From NCBI GenBank assembly GCA_964571765.1, contig CAZNDH010000010.1:1-64000 (forward strand): 64,000 nt of DNA, in the 5' to 3' direction. Source of the DNA: ZC4RG35 sp964571765. GTDB taxonomy: Bacteria > Actinomycetota > Acidimicrobiia > Spongiisociales > ZC4RG35. Made by a program: the position numbers and the translations under genes. This document shows, one piece after another, positions 49,842 through 58,417 of the stretch; positions within the stretch are counted from its first letter, which is position 1, and each line of letters opens with the position of its first letter. The notes beneath the pieces are model-generated. The model worked only from the letters and a program-made list of their open reading frames with translations, was not told the origin of the DNA and did not search any database.

Positions 49842-51230
49842 TCAGGCCTCCGCTTCCAGAGCTTTCTTCCGGGCCTTTCGTCGTTCAGCGTAGCCGGGGA
49901 CCTCGCGCTGCTCACCTCGCTCCACGGCAAGAGCACCTTCGGGGACATCGCGGGTGATCACCGATCCCGCTCCCGTCACCGCCCCGTCACCGATCTTCAC
50001 CGGGGCCACCAGCATGGTGTCGGACCCGATGAACACGTCCTCGCCGATCTCGGTTCGGTGCTTGTGGTAGCCGTCGTAGTTGCAGGTCACCGTGCCGGCG
50101 CCGATATTGGACCGGGCTCCGACGTCGGCGTCGCCCAGGTAGGTGAGGTGGTTGGCCTTGGCGGTCTCGCCGAGATGGGCGTTCTTGGTCTCGACGAAGC
50201 TGCCCACCTTGGCTCCCCGCTCGAGAACGGTTCCCGGGCGGAGGGAGGCGTAGGGGCCCACCGAGCACTCGTCGCCCACAACCGCCGAACGGAGCACTGC
50301 ATACCAAACGGTGGCGTCGGCGCCGATGGCGGAGTCCACCGCGTAGACATCGGGGCCGACACGGGCTCCGGCGGCCACCGTGGTCGACCCCTCGAGATGG
50401 ACCCCCGGATAGATGCGGGCACCCGCCTCGACCACCACGGTGTCGTCGATGTAGGTGCGGTCGGGGTCGAGCATCCACACCCCGGACTCCATGAGACGAC
50501 GGTTGATCTCCTGTCTGAGCTGGCCTTGGGCTCCGGCCAGTTGGTCATGGGAATTGATGCCTGCCACCTCCTGTGGTGAAGCCTCCACCGCCGTCAGTCT
50601 GTCACCGCGGGCAGCGAGGATCCCGATCACGTCGGTCAAGTAGTACTCACCCTGATGATTGTCGTCGGTCACCCCGGCCAATGCCTCGCCGAGGGGACCG
50701 GCTCTGACCGCGTAAATACCGGCATTGATCTCGGTCACCAGCCTCTGCTCTGCCGTGCAGTCCCGGTCCTCGACGACACCGACCACTCCGCCGCTGCCGT
50801 CGCGGAGCACCCGTCCATAACCGCGGGGATCGTCGAGCACGGCGGTGACCATACGGGCGGTCTCACCGGACTCGAGGGTGGCGAGCTCGACGAGCAGCGC
50901 AGTGCCCAGAAGAGGGGTGTCGCCGTAGAGGATCATCACCACGTCGTCGGGAGCGACGCCCGACAGCGCCTCCAAGCCCACCAGGGTGGCGTGGCCGGTG
51001 CCCAACTGTGTCTCCTGGACGGTGGTAGCCGTGCCCGGCGGAAGCACCTCGACCACCTGTTCGGAGTGATGTCCCACCACCACCACCAGCGAGCTGGGGG
51101 CCAGGGGGGACACCGCCCGCATCACCCACTCGACGAGAGGTCTTCCCGCTGCCAGGTGGGCCACCTTGGGCAGGTCCGAAATCATCCGCGTCCCCTGCCC
51201 GGCGGCGAGGATCAAGACGTGTGTTGCCAG
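49842..51230 (-). CDS. glmU: Bifunctional UDP-N-acetylglucosamine pyrophosphorylase / acetyltransferase GlmU
   Basis: 462 residues: N-terminal pyrophosphorylase (LILAAGQGTRM, LYGDTPLLG, EINAGIYAV) and C-terminal left-handed beta helix with VGSFVETKNAHLGETAKANHLTYLGDADVG. It makes UDP-GlcNAc for the cell wall. No ATG or GTG lies between the tRNA-Gln gene and LILAAG; CTG at 51230 has GAGGAGG 8 bases upstream and is the likely start, with TTG at 51215 the alternative. Confidence 0.95.
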   Translation of the reverse strand: MATHVLILAAGQGTRMISDLPKVAHLAAGRPLVEWVMRAVSPLAPSSLVVVVGHHSEQVVEVLPPGTATTVQETQLGTGHATLVGLEALSGVAPDDVVMILYGDTPLLGTALLVELATLESGETARMVTAVLDDPRGYGRVLRDGSGGVVGVVEDRDCTAEQRLVTEINAGIYAVRAGPLGEALAGVTDDNHQGEYYLTDVIGILAARGDRLTAVEASPQEVAGINSHDQLAGAQGQLRQEINRRLMESGVWMLDPDRTYIDDTVVVEAGARIYPGVHLEGSTTVAAGARVGPDVYAVDSAIGADATVWYAVLRSAVVGDECSVGPYASLRPGTVLERGAKVGSFVETKNAHLGETAKANHLTYLGDADVGARSNIGAGTVTCNYDGYHKHRTEIGEDVFIGSDTMLVAPVKIGDGAVTGAGSVITRDVPEGALAVERGEQREVPGYAERRKARKKALEAEA

Positions 51231-51253
51231 GGCCGGAGCCTCCTCTCGGGTCG

Positions 51254-51325
51254 CTGGGGGGGCAGGACTCGAACCCGCTCCAGCAGGACCAAAACCTGCC
51301 GTGCTACCAGTTACACCACCCCCCA
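51254..51325 (-). tRNA. tRNA-Gln (anticodon TTG)
   Basis: Cloverleaf on the minus strand: acceptor TGGGGGG with CCCCCCA, D arm TGGTGTAACTGGTAGCAC, anticodon stem GCAGG/CCTGC around TTTTGGT (anticodon TTG), T arm GCGGGTTCGAGTCCTGC. CCA is not encoded. It lies between ispE and glmU, as in other actinobacteria. Confidence 0.95.
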
Positions 51326-51355
51326 TCTCCGGTACTCCGTACGGGAACTCTCAGA

Positions 51356-52237
51356 TTAACCGGCATCGGAATCCTCTCCCTGGTCGGCGGGAGCAGGGGC
51401 GACCCCTCGAGGTCGAAGATCGGCCGCGCGGGATTGGCGGCAGATGTGGGAAACGGCGGCGACGGCTTCGGTGGCCTCGTCGACCGTGGCGAAGTAACCG
51501 AAACACCCCGAGCCGGACCCGGTCATCGCCACCGAGACACCCCACAACGCCCTCACCTCGGCGATGAAATCGGCCAGGCCGGGTTGGAGGTGGATCGCCG
51601 CCGGGAGCAGGTCATTGCGCAGGGGCATCCCACCACGCAGCTGTGGAGGGACCGCCCGCTCGGCGATGACCTCCCCGATCGGGCCTCCCAGCCGGTCCCA
51701 GGCCCGGTAGACCTCGGCAGTGTCCAGTCCGAACGGTGGGACCACCACCGCCACCCAGAACCCGGTGAGGGGAGCCAGGGGCTCCAGCCGGTCCCCGATG
51801 CCGGCCATGAGTTGGGTCCCCCCGGCGAGGAACAGGGGGACGTCAGCCCCGAGACCGGCGCAGATGGCTGAGAGATCGGCCTCCCCGAGACCGAGGCGAC
51901 CGGCTACGGCCATCACGGTGGCTGCAGCGTCGCTACTGCCGCCCCCGAGACCCGCCGCCACCGGAAGGTTCTTCTCCAGGGTCACCCTCTGAGGTGGGAG
52001 GGCCGCTCCGGTCGCCCTTACTGCGGCCAGGGCGCGGAGCACCAGGTTGTTGCCGACGTCGAGGTCGCTGACATCGGTGACCAGGACGTCGCCACCCTCC
52101 TCGCCGTCCTCGACGGTGACCTGGTCGAGCCAGCCAATGGTCTGGACCACCGACTCGACAGGGTGGTACCCGTCGGGTCCCGGGGGATGCACCAGGAGCG
52201 ACAGGTTGAGCTTGCCGGGGGCCTCCCAACGACTCAT
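51356..52237 (-). CDS. ispE: 4-diphosphocytidyl-2-C-methyl-D-erythritol kinase
   Basis: 293-residue GHMP kinase of the MEP isoprenoid route: APGKLNLSL, the ATP loop LPVAAGLGGGSSDAAA, and the late TGSGSGCFG. ATG at 52237 has GGTGGGGAG upstream and overlaps the ksgA stop; a longer frame starts inside ksgA and is rejected. Confidence 0.95.
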   Translation of the reverse strand: MSRWEAPGKLNLSLLVHPPGPDGYHPVESVVQTIGWLDQVTVEDGEEGGDVLVTDVSDLDVGNNLVLRALAAVRATGAALPPQRVTLEKNLPVAAGLGGGSSDAAATVMAVAGRLGLGEADLSAICAGLGADVPLFLAGGTQLMAGIGDRLEPLAPLTGFWVAVVVPPFGLDTAEVYRAWDRLGGPIGEVIAERAVPPQLRGGMPLRNDLLPAAIHLQPGLADFIAEVRALWGVSVAMTGSGSGCFGYFATVDEATEAVAAVSHICRQSRAADLRPRGVAPAPADQGEDSDAG

Positions 52238-53043
52238 CTCCCCACCTCGGCGAGCCGGAGCCAATCTTCAGCCCCGAGACTCTCGGCCCGCCGGGTGGGA
52301 TCGATGCCGACGGCCTCCAACCGGCCCACCGGGTCTTCCATGACCGAGGCCAGAGAGGTGCGCAGCATCTTGCGACGATGGGAGAAAGCCGCCCGGGCCA
52401 GGGCGATCGCCTCCTCTGCCCGGTCCGGTGCCGGGTGCCGGTCGATGGCCACCACCGCCGACTCCACCCGGGGGGCGGGGACGAACACCTGGGGAGGCAC
52501 CCGGAACAGGGCCCTGGCGCGGCCATGGATGGCGACCACCACCGAGGGCAGCCCGTAGTCGGGGTCACCGGGGCGAGCCACCAGCCGGCCCGCCACCTCC
52601 CTCTGGACCATGACCACCATCCTGACGATGGCCGGGGCATGACGGAGAGCGTCCATGACCAGACCGGTGCCCACGTTGTAGGGGAGGTTGGCCACCAGGG
52701 TCAAGGGGCCGTCGGGGAACCGTGCCCCCAGGTCGACGGTGGTGGCGTCGGCGATCACCAGATCGACGTCGAGACCTTCGGTGACCTGGCGCAGAAGCGG
52801 CTGGAGACGCCGGTCGACTTCGAAGGCGGTGACATGGGCACCGGCAGCCGCCAGGGCCATGGTGAGAGTCCCCGTCCCGGCTCCGATCTCGATCACCCGG
52901 TCTCCGGGCCCGACCCCGGCGACTGAGACGATCCGCCGGGTCAGATTGGGGTCGGCGAGGAAGTGCTGGCCGAGACGCTGCACCGGCCGCACCCCGTGCC
53001 GGTCGAGGAGATCGACGATCTCGGTGCGTGTCTGGGCACTCAT
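52234..53043 (-). CDS. rsmA: 16S rRNA (A1518/A1519) dimethyltransferase KsgA
   Basis: 269 residues. LGQHFLADPNLTRRI, SAM motif VIEIGAGTGTLT, catalytic NLPYNVGT, and FSHRRKMLR in the C-terminal domain. It dimethylates two adjacent adenines near the 3' end of 16S rRNA. ATG at 53043 overlaps the tatD stop (ATGA). Confidence 0.96.
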   Translation of the reverse strand: MSAQTRTEIVDLLDRHGVRPVQRLGQHFLADPNLTRRIVSVAGVGPGDRVIEIGAGTGTLTMALAAAGAHVTAFEVDRRLQPLLRQVTEGLDVDLVIADATTVDLGARFPDGPLTLVANLPYNVGTGLVMDALRHAPAIVRMVVMVQREVAGRLVARPGDPDYGLPSVVVAIHGRARALFRVPPQVFVPAPRVESAVVAIDRHPAPDRAEEAIALARAAFSHRRKMLRTSLASVMEDPVGRLEAVGIDPTRRAESLGAEDWLRLAEVGR

Positions 53044-53786
53044 CGACCGAACACCGTGGCGGCGTTGTCCGACGTCGCCCTGGCCACCTTCTCCACAGGA
53101 AGCCCCCACACCCCTGCCAGGGCGTCTCCGACCAGGGCGACCCAGGCGGGCTCGTTGCGCTCCCCCCGATGAGGGGGTGGAGCCAGATAGGGGGTGTCGG
53201 TCTCGACCAGGGCGCGGGCGGGGGGCACCAGCTCGGCACCGAGACGAATGGTCTCGGCGGTGTCGAATGCCAACGTCCCCGAGAAGGAGAAGGTCACCCC
53301 GAGCTCGAGGAAACGGCGGGTCCATCGGGTGCCTCCGGTCCAGCTGTGGAGGACCGCCCGGGGCCCGGCCCCGGTCTCCTCGAGGATGTCGTGGACCGCG
53401 GCGAAGGCATCGCGACAGTGGACTATGAGTGGCTTGCCCAGACTTCCAGCCAGCTCGATGTGGGCTCGGAAGGCGGCCAGCTGGTCATCGGCGGGCGAGA
53501 GCATCCGGTAGAAGTCGAGGCCGGTCTCGCCTACCGCGGCAGCTCCGGCAGCGAGCCCGACGATGCCTTCCTCCTGAGCTGGCCAGTGCCGGGCCTCGTG
53601 AGGATGGAGACCGGCCGACGCAAGTACCCGGCCGGGGTGGGCCTCCGCCAGGACGGTGGCCTCGCCGGAGCTGACCAGGTCGACCCCGGGGACCACCACC
53701 CAGGCGACCTCGTCGGCCCGGGCGAGGAGTTCGGCGGGGTCGCGCCCGTCGAGTTGCAGGTGGCAGTGTGTGTCGACCCAGGACAT
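53040..53786 (-). CDS. tatD: TatD family metal-dependent deoxyribonuclease
   Basis: 248 residues of the TatD TIM barrel: VDTHCHLQL, GLHPHEARHW, GETGLDFYR, IVHCRDAF, HSWTGG, and ETDTPYLAPPPHRGERN. The metal-binding His, Glu and Asp residues are kept. ATG at 53786; divergent from the AbrB-type gene by 28 bases. Confidence 0.95.
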   Translation of the reverse strand: MSWVDTHCHLQLDGRDPAELLARADEVAWVVVPGVDLVSSGEATVLAEAHPGRVLASAGLHPHEARHWPAQEEGIVGLAAGAAAVGETGLDFYRMLSPADDQLAAFRAHIELAGSLGKPLIVHCRDAFAAVHDILEETGAGPRAVLHSWTGGTRWTRRFLELGVTFSFSGTLAFDTAETIRLGAELVPPARALVETDTPYLAPPPHRGERNEPAWVALVGDALAGVWGLPVEKVARATSDNAATVFGR

Positions 53787-53814
53787 GGCGAGGACAGTAG
53801 GCTCAGCCGGCGCC

Positions 53815-54051
53815 ATGGACTCCGGCATCACCAGGAAGATCGACGACCTGGGGAGGATCGTCATCCCCGCAGAGACGAGGCGGATGTTCAACATCCGCGA
53901 AGGCGACCATCTCTACATCGCGGTCGAAGGGGCCAACATCGTGCTCCGCAAGATGACCGACACCTGCACCTTCTGCGGCTCGGACAGCAACGTCACCCAG
54001 TTCAAGGAGAAGGGTGTCTGCGCCAGCTGCCGTGGCCAGCTTCAAACCTGA
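53815..54051 (+). CDS. AbrB/SpoVT-type DNA-binding protein with C-terminal zinc ribbon
   Basis: 78 residues: a swapped-hairpin AbrB domain at about 1-48 (SGITRKIDDLGRIVIPAETRRMF) and a C-terminal pair of CxxC motifs (CTFCGS and CASC) likely to bind zinc. This is the form of Bacillus AbrB-like transition-state regulators rather than a MazE antitoxin, and no toxin gene is adjacent. It sits alone between tatD and the convergent rsmI (10-base overlap). Confidence 0.88.
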   Translation: MDSGITRKIDDLGRIVIPAETRRMFNIREGDHLYIAVEGANIVLRKMTDTCTFCGSDSNVTQFKEKGVCASCRGQLQT

Positions 54052-54869
54052 TCCTCCAGCAGGCCCTGATACAACAGACGGCGGGACATCCCGGTCTCGG
54101 CGGCGGCCTGCCGGGCGGCCTCGGACAGGGTGAGACCCGACCCGACCAGCTCTCGTGCCCGGGCCAGGGCGGCTTCATGGTCGACTGTGGGAGCCGGTGC
54201 CGCCTCTACCACCAGGGTGATCTCCCCCTTCACCTCACCCTCCCACGCAGGCACCGCCTCGTCGAGGGTCCCACGCCACACCTCCTCGTGGAGCTTGGTC
54301 AACTCCCGGGCGAGGATGATGCGGCGACCCCCACCCAGGGCGGCGCGCAGGGCGACCAGGTCTGCGGCGAGCCGGTGAGGGCTGGCGAAGAGCACCACCA
54401 CCCGGTCGTCGTCGGCGATCCGCTCGAGACGCTGGCGACGCTCTTTTCCCTTGCGGGGAAGGAACCCCTCGAAGCTGAACCGATCGGCGGGGAAACCGGA
54501 GAGCGCCAGCGCCGAGGTGACGGCCGATGGACCGGGGACCACGGATACCTCGAGGCCCCGACCATGGGCGAGCCCGACTACCCGGGCCCCGGGATCACTG
54601 ATCACAGGTGTCCCGGCATCCGAGACCAGGGCAATGTCGATGCCCTCCTCCAACCGCGCTACCAGCTCCTCGCTCCGCTCCTGCTCGTTTCCCGAGAACA
54701 GCGACCGGACCGGGGTGCCCACACCGAGATGGGAGAGCAGCTTGGCCACCCGACGGGTGTCCTCGGCATAGATCAGGTCGACCGAGCCGAGCACCTGGCG
54801 TAGCCTCTCGGAGACGTCGCCGAGGTTCCCGATCGGGGTGGCACACACGTAGAGGCGGCCTTCAGCCAT
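54042..54869 (-). CDS. rsmI: 16S rRNA (C1402) 2'-O-methyltransferase RsmI
   Basis: 275 residues of the tetrapyrrole-methylase fold: LYVCATPIGNLGDVS, YAEDTRR, LVSDAGTPVISDPG, FEGFLPRKGKER and a helical C-terminal domain. ATG at 54869 lies inside the DUF192 gene end (8-base overlap). Confidence 0.95.
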   Translation of the reverse strand: MAEGRLYVCATPIGNLGDVSERLRQVLGSVDLIYAEDTRRVAKLLSHLGVGTPVRSLFSGNEQERSEELVARLEEGIDIALVSDAGTPVISDPGARVVGLAHGRGLEVSVVPGPSAVTSALALSGFPADRFSFEGFLPRKGKERRQRLERIADDDRVVVLFASPHRLAADLVALRAALGGGRRIILARELTKLHEEVWRGTLDEAVPAWEGEVKGEITLVVEAAPAPTVDHEAALARARELVGSGLTLSEAARQAAAETGMSRRLLYQGLLEDQV

Positions 54870-55188
54870 GCTCTACCACCATCCTCTCCCCTGGGGGTGG
54901 CGGCTCCAGGTGGGCGGGCGCCTCGACCATGAGCCAGGCCCGGGGGAAGGTGACCACCCGGTTGGGCGACAACACCTTCGAGCCGAGCACGGTGTATTCG
55001 TCGTCCAGGGCGATGACCAGCAGAGGCCTCCTCATGCCGAATCCGTGCACCGACCTGGTCCGGATGAGGAGCCCGACGCCACGGGGTGAACGCCGCAGCC
55101 CGATGAGCCGCCGGGCGAACCCGGTGGCAACCAACACTGGCAGGCTCCAACGGTCACAGCGGATCCGGGTGGCGACGACGGTGCGCAT
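54862..55188 (-). CDS. DUF192 family protein
   Basis: 108 residues with the DUF192 core: LIGLRR, SVHGFGMRRPLLVIALDDEYTVL, and AWLMVEAP. Secreted members bind acidic polysaccharide-like ligands in other bacteria, but no signal peptide is seen here. Function unknown. ATG at 55188. Confidence 0.8.
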   Translation of the reverse strand: MRTVVATRIRCDRWSLPVLVATGFARRLIGLRRSPRGVGLLIRTRSVHGFGMRRPLLVIALDDEYTVLGSKVLSPNRVVTFPRAWLMVEAPAHLEPPPPGERMVVEHG

Positions 55189-55228
55189 CGATGTTGAACC
55201 TAGAGCACCGAGCCGCGGTGGAAAAGGC

Positions 55229-56554
55229 TCAGTCGAGACCGAAGGCGGCTCGGATCCTCTCCCCGGCCACAGGATCATCGGCGACGATGAAGTAGAGCAG
55301 GCCATCCTCCTCGTCCACCCAGGTGAAGGCCTCCTCCTGGACCGCCCGTCGGGCATAGTCGCGGAGGGCCACCCGGAGCTCCTCGAGGTCGTCGGGGGTG
55401 TCCCCCACGTAGACCAGGATGAACGCGGTGTTCTCTCCGTCGTACCAGTGGTGGTAGTAGTCACCGCCCCAACCGTCGGCGGCGGTGGCCGACCTGGTGT
55501 CACCGAGCACCTGGTCGAGCATGAGCCGCAGCCCCAGCTCGCCCCAGGTCGATGTGGTCACCAGCTGGTAGCCGGGTAGGTCGTACTCGATCACCTCCAG
55601 CTCGACGGGAAGATCCCGCCCGTAGTCCCCGGGCGTGATGACCTGTTCGGTGGAACCGGGTGTCGCCGGCATCGCCCGGTAGGCGTCGTTGACCGTCTCC
55701 CATCCCCCCCGGTTGTACAGATACTGGACGAAGGCCAGCCCCGAGTCGTAGGGGAAGATCAGGGAGTCGCGGATGAATCGGGGCATCTCGTCGAGCACCG
55801 AGGTGTCGACGTCGAGGGACTCGGCGATGAACCGGCCAAGGTCACGCTGCGAGAGGGTCCGCACCCACTGGATCTCGGCGAGCACCGCGTCCCCTTCGAT
55901 GAGGGCCCGGTAGGCGCTCACCTGGTCCCAGAGCTCCTGGTCGGCCATCTCCTGGCGAATGGTGTCGAACCCGAAGTGCTGGTCGGTGAGGGCATGCACC
56001 AACTCGTGCACCATGGTCCCCTGCTGGACCAGGGTGAACCCGTCGGTGTCGGCGGGGACAACGATCTCCCTGGTCCGACCGTCGTAGAACCCGGCGACCT
56101 GCTCCCCATACAGGTCATTGAGCATGGTCATCAGGTCGGCGTCGGCCGGAAGCAGCCCGAGCAGTTTGTATAGGGCTTCGTCGGCCGGAAGGTCCTCGAG
56201 GTCCTCGGCGATGATCGCCTGGATCCGCGCCACCAGGCCGGCGTCGTCGACCACGGTGATCGTCGGTGTGGACAGGAAAGGAAGCCCTCGTATCTGCTGG
56301 GCGGCGACGATGAGGTCCTCCAACTGGCGACGGACCACTTCGGGCACGTCGAGATCACTGAGATCTGGCAGGGTGGTGGTTGTGGTACCCCCAGGGGCCG
56401 TGGTGGTGGTCGAGGCCGGCGGAGCAGTGGTGTTAGTCCCCGGGTCGGACCCGGTGGTGGTGGTCACGGTCGTCGTGGTGCAGGCGGCGAGCGCCAGGGC
56501 GAGGAACATCGTTCCGCGGGTGAACAGTCGTCGATGAGAAGGGAGCGACGGCAT
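55229..56554 (-). CDS. Lipoprotein with HExxH metallopeptidase motif
   Basis: 441 residues. Signal peptide with lipobox LAAC (Cys25), a long Thr-rich stalk (about 26-65), then a domain carrying VHELVHALTDQHF near residue 183 and a downstream EGDAVLAEI glutamate, as in gluzincin-type zinc peptidases. It is therefore a surface lipoprotein with a possible protease activity; the target is unknown. ATG at 56554. It lies 28 bases after the response regulator on the same strand. Confidence 0.8.
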   Translation of the reverse strand: MPSLPSHRRLFTRGTMFLALALAACTTTTVTTTTGSDPGTNTTAPPASTTTTAPGGTTTTTLPDLSDLDVPEVVRRQLEDLIVAAQQIRGLPFLSTPTITVVDDAGLVARIQAIIAEDLEDLPADEALYKLLGLLPADADLMTMLNDLYGEQVAGFYDGRTREIVVPADTDGFTLVQQGTMVHELVHALTDQHFGFDTIRQEMADQELWDQVSAYRALIEGDAVLAEIQWVRTLSQRDLGRFIAESLDVDTSVLDEMPRFIRDSLIFPYDSGLAFVQYLYNRGGWETVNDAYRAMPATPGSTEQVITPGDYGRDLPVELEVIEYDLPGYQLVTTSTWGELGLRLMLDQVLGDTRSATAADGWGGDYYHHWYDGENTAFILVYVGDTPDDLEELRVALRDYARRAVQEEAFTWVDEEDGLLYFIVADDPVAGERIRAAFGLD

Positions 56555-56582
56555 CGGCGGTCAGGTTATCGGGAGCGGTCCC

Positions 56583-57257
56583 CTAGAACTGAGGACCCGG
56601 CGGAGCATCCATCAACCCGCCTTCGTAGGCCATGACCACCGCCTGCACCCGATCACGCGCCCCCAGCTTGGTCATCACCCGTTTGACATGGGTCTTGACC
56701 GTGTTCTCCGAGATGTACAGCGACTCGGCGAGCTCCTCGTTGGTCAGCCCCCGCGCCATCTCCACGAGGACCTCCCGCTCCCGATCGGTCAGCCGGGCGA
56801 ATCGGGGGCTCGGCTCCCGTTGCGGTCGGGAGGAGAACTCGGCGATCAAACGTCTGGTCACCGATGGGGCCAGCAGGGCCTCGCCGGCGGCGATGGTCCT
56901 GATCGCTTCGATGAGTTGCTCTGGTGGGCTCCGTTTCAGAAGGAACCCGGAGGCCCCGGCCTTGAGGGCGTTGAACACGTATTCGTCGTGCTCGAAGGTG
57001 GTGAGGATGAGGACCCGTGAGGATGAGCCCGCCCCAACTATCTCTCGCGTCGCCTCGATGCCATCCATCACCGGCATTCTCACGTCCATGACCACCACCT
57101 CGGGGTGGTCCCTTCTGGTGGCGTTCACCGCCACCCTCCCGTTTTCGGCCTCCCCCACCACCCGCAGATCGTGGGCTTGCTCGATGATCATCCGCAGCCC
57201 GGCTCGCATCAGCTGGTCGTCGTCGACCAGCAGCACGTCGATCACGTCCTGTCCCAT
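56583..57257 (-). CDS. NarL/LuxR-family response regulator
   Basis: 224 residues: receiver domain with acidic pocket (VDDD), phosphorylated Asp58 (VVVMDVRMP) and Lys in GFLLKRS; C-terminal LuxR helix-turn-helix at about 155-210 (LTDREREVLVEMARGLTNEELA). ATG at 57257 overlaps the kinase gene by 16 bases. Target genes are unknown. Confidence 0.95.
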   Translation of the reverse strand: MGQDVIDVLLVDDDQLMRAGLRMIIEQAHDLRVVGEAENGRVAVNATRRDHPEVVVMDVRMPVMDGIEATREIVGAGSSSRVLILTTFEHDEYVFNALKAGASGFLLKRSPPEQLIEAIRTIAAGEALLAPSVTRRLIAEFSSRPQREPSPRFARLTDREREVLVEMARGLTNEELAESLYISENTVKTHVKRVMTKLGARDRVQAVVMAYEGGLMDAPPGPQF

Positions 57258-58411
57258 CGCAAAACCGACCTGACGGTGAACCGGCCATCGGTGCCGGTTT
57301 CGACACGAGCCCACCCACGATGCAACGCGGCCCGCTCCCCCATGCCGGTGATCCCCCTCCCTGGCTTGATCGTGGAGGGGTCGCGCTCGCCGTCGTCCGC
57401 CACCGATAGCTCGACATGGTCGGGCAGGACTGTCACCTCGACTGAGGCCGAGGCCGCCGAGGCGTGCTTGAGGGTGTTGGTCAGGGCTTCCTGGACGATC
57501 CGGTAGGCAGCAAGGCCGACGCTCGCCGGGACCAATCGGGTGTCCCCCCGCATCTCGACTTCGACCTGCAGCCCCGCATCGGAGAAGGTGGTGGCCAGGG
57601 AGGGCAACCCGTCCAGACCGGGGGTCGGGACCCGGGCGGCCTCGAGGTGGTCCCGGCGGAGCACGGCGAGCACTCGATCGAGCTCGTCGAGTGCCGACCT
57701 CCCCGTCTCCTCGATGGTCTCGAAGGCGACCACCGCCGCCTCGGGGTCGTCGGGAAGAGCGCCTCTCCCCGCCCCGGCATGGACCACCATCACGTTGACG
57801 GTGTGGCCGATGATGTCGTGGAGCTCGCGGGCGATCAAGTTGCGCTCCTCTTCCACGGCAAGACGCTCCTGGTTGGCCTGGGCGAGCTGCATGGAGAGGT
57901 CCCGCTCGTATCGGAGATGGCTCTCTTCAACCCTGACCCGGGCCATCCTCCCCGCCAGCCAGCCCACCATCCACATGGCGGCGACGAAGGCGGCCAGGGC
58001 CGGGCCCCCCATGAAGGGGAACCGGACGAAGTAGAAGACCGGTCCGGCGATAGCCGCGGGCAGGGCGAGCCAACTCTGGGGGCGGGTGCCATGGGCCGCA
58101 ACGGAATAGGTGGCGATCAGGTTGGTCCATTGGTAGATGTCGCTGGGATAACCGAAGGCGATCAGGCCGTACACCGCGATTCCGTTGATCCAGAAGGCCA
58201 GGGCGGGACGGGTGCGGCGCAGGGAGAGGGCGCCGGAGGCCACCAACGAGAGCAGGGTGGCGACCACCCTGAGGCCGATCCCGTACTCGTCGCGCTGGGT
58301 GAACACCCAGATCTCGGAGATGATCAGGGCGGCGAAGACCACCGCCAGCCACCGGTCGGCCACCGGGCGAAACACCGGGTTGGAAGGGAGGTTCGTGGTC
58401 GAGGTGGTCAC
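57242..58411 (-). CDS. Sensor histidine kinase (HisKA_3 type)
   Basis: 389 residues. Five or six membrane segments fill the first 150 residues with little outside the membrane. Then comes a short coiled linker, the phospho-acceptor ARELHDIIGHTVNVM (His near 197), and an ATPase domain with VADDGERDP and GRGITGMGERA. It pairs with the overlapping NarL-type regulator, as in DesK-type systems sensing the membrane or cell envelope (inference). Confidence 0.92.
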   Translation of the reverse strand: MTTSTTNLPSNPVFRPVADRWLAVVFAALIISEIWVFTQRDEYGIGLRVVATLLSLVASGALSLRRTRPALAFWINGIAVYGLIAFGYPSDIYQWTNLIATYSVAAHGTRPQSWLALPAAIAGPVFYFVRFPFMGGPALAAFVAAMWMVGWLAGRMARVRVEESHLRYERDLSMQLAQANQERLAVEEERNLIARELHDIIGHTVNVMVVHAGAGRGALPDDPEAAVVAFETIEETGRSALDELDRVLAVLRRDHLEAARVPTPGLDGLPSLATTFSDAGLQVEVEMRGDTRLVPASVGLAAYRIVQEALTNTLKHASAASASVEVTVLPDHVELSVADDGERDPSTIKPGRGITGMGERAALHRGWARVETGTDGRFTVRSVLRWDRT

Positions 58412-58417
58412 CCGGTG

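Noticed and set aside
53028..54803. Long plus-strand frame spanning tatD, the AbrB gene and rsmI
   Set aside because: It covers three well-supported genes in the wrong frame or strand and has low-complexity composition.
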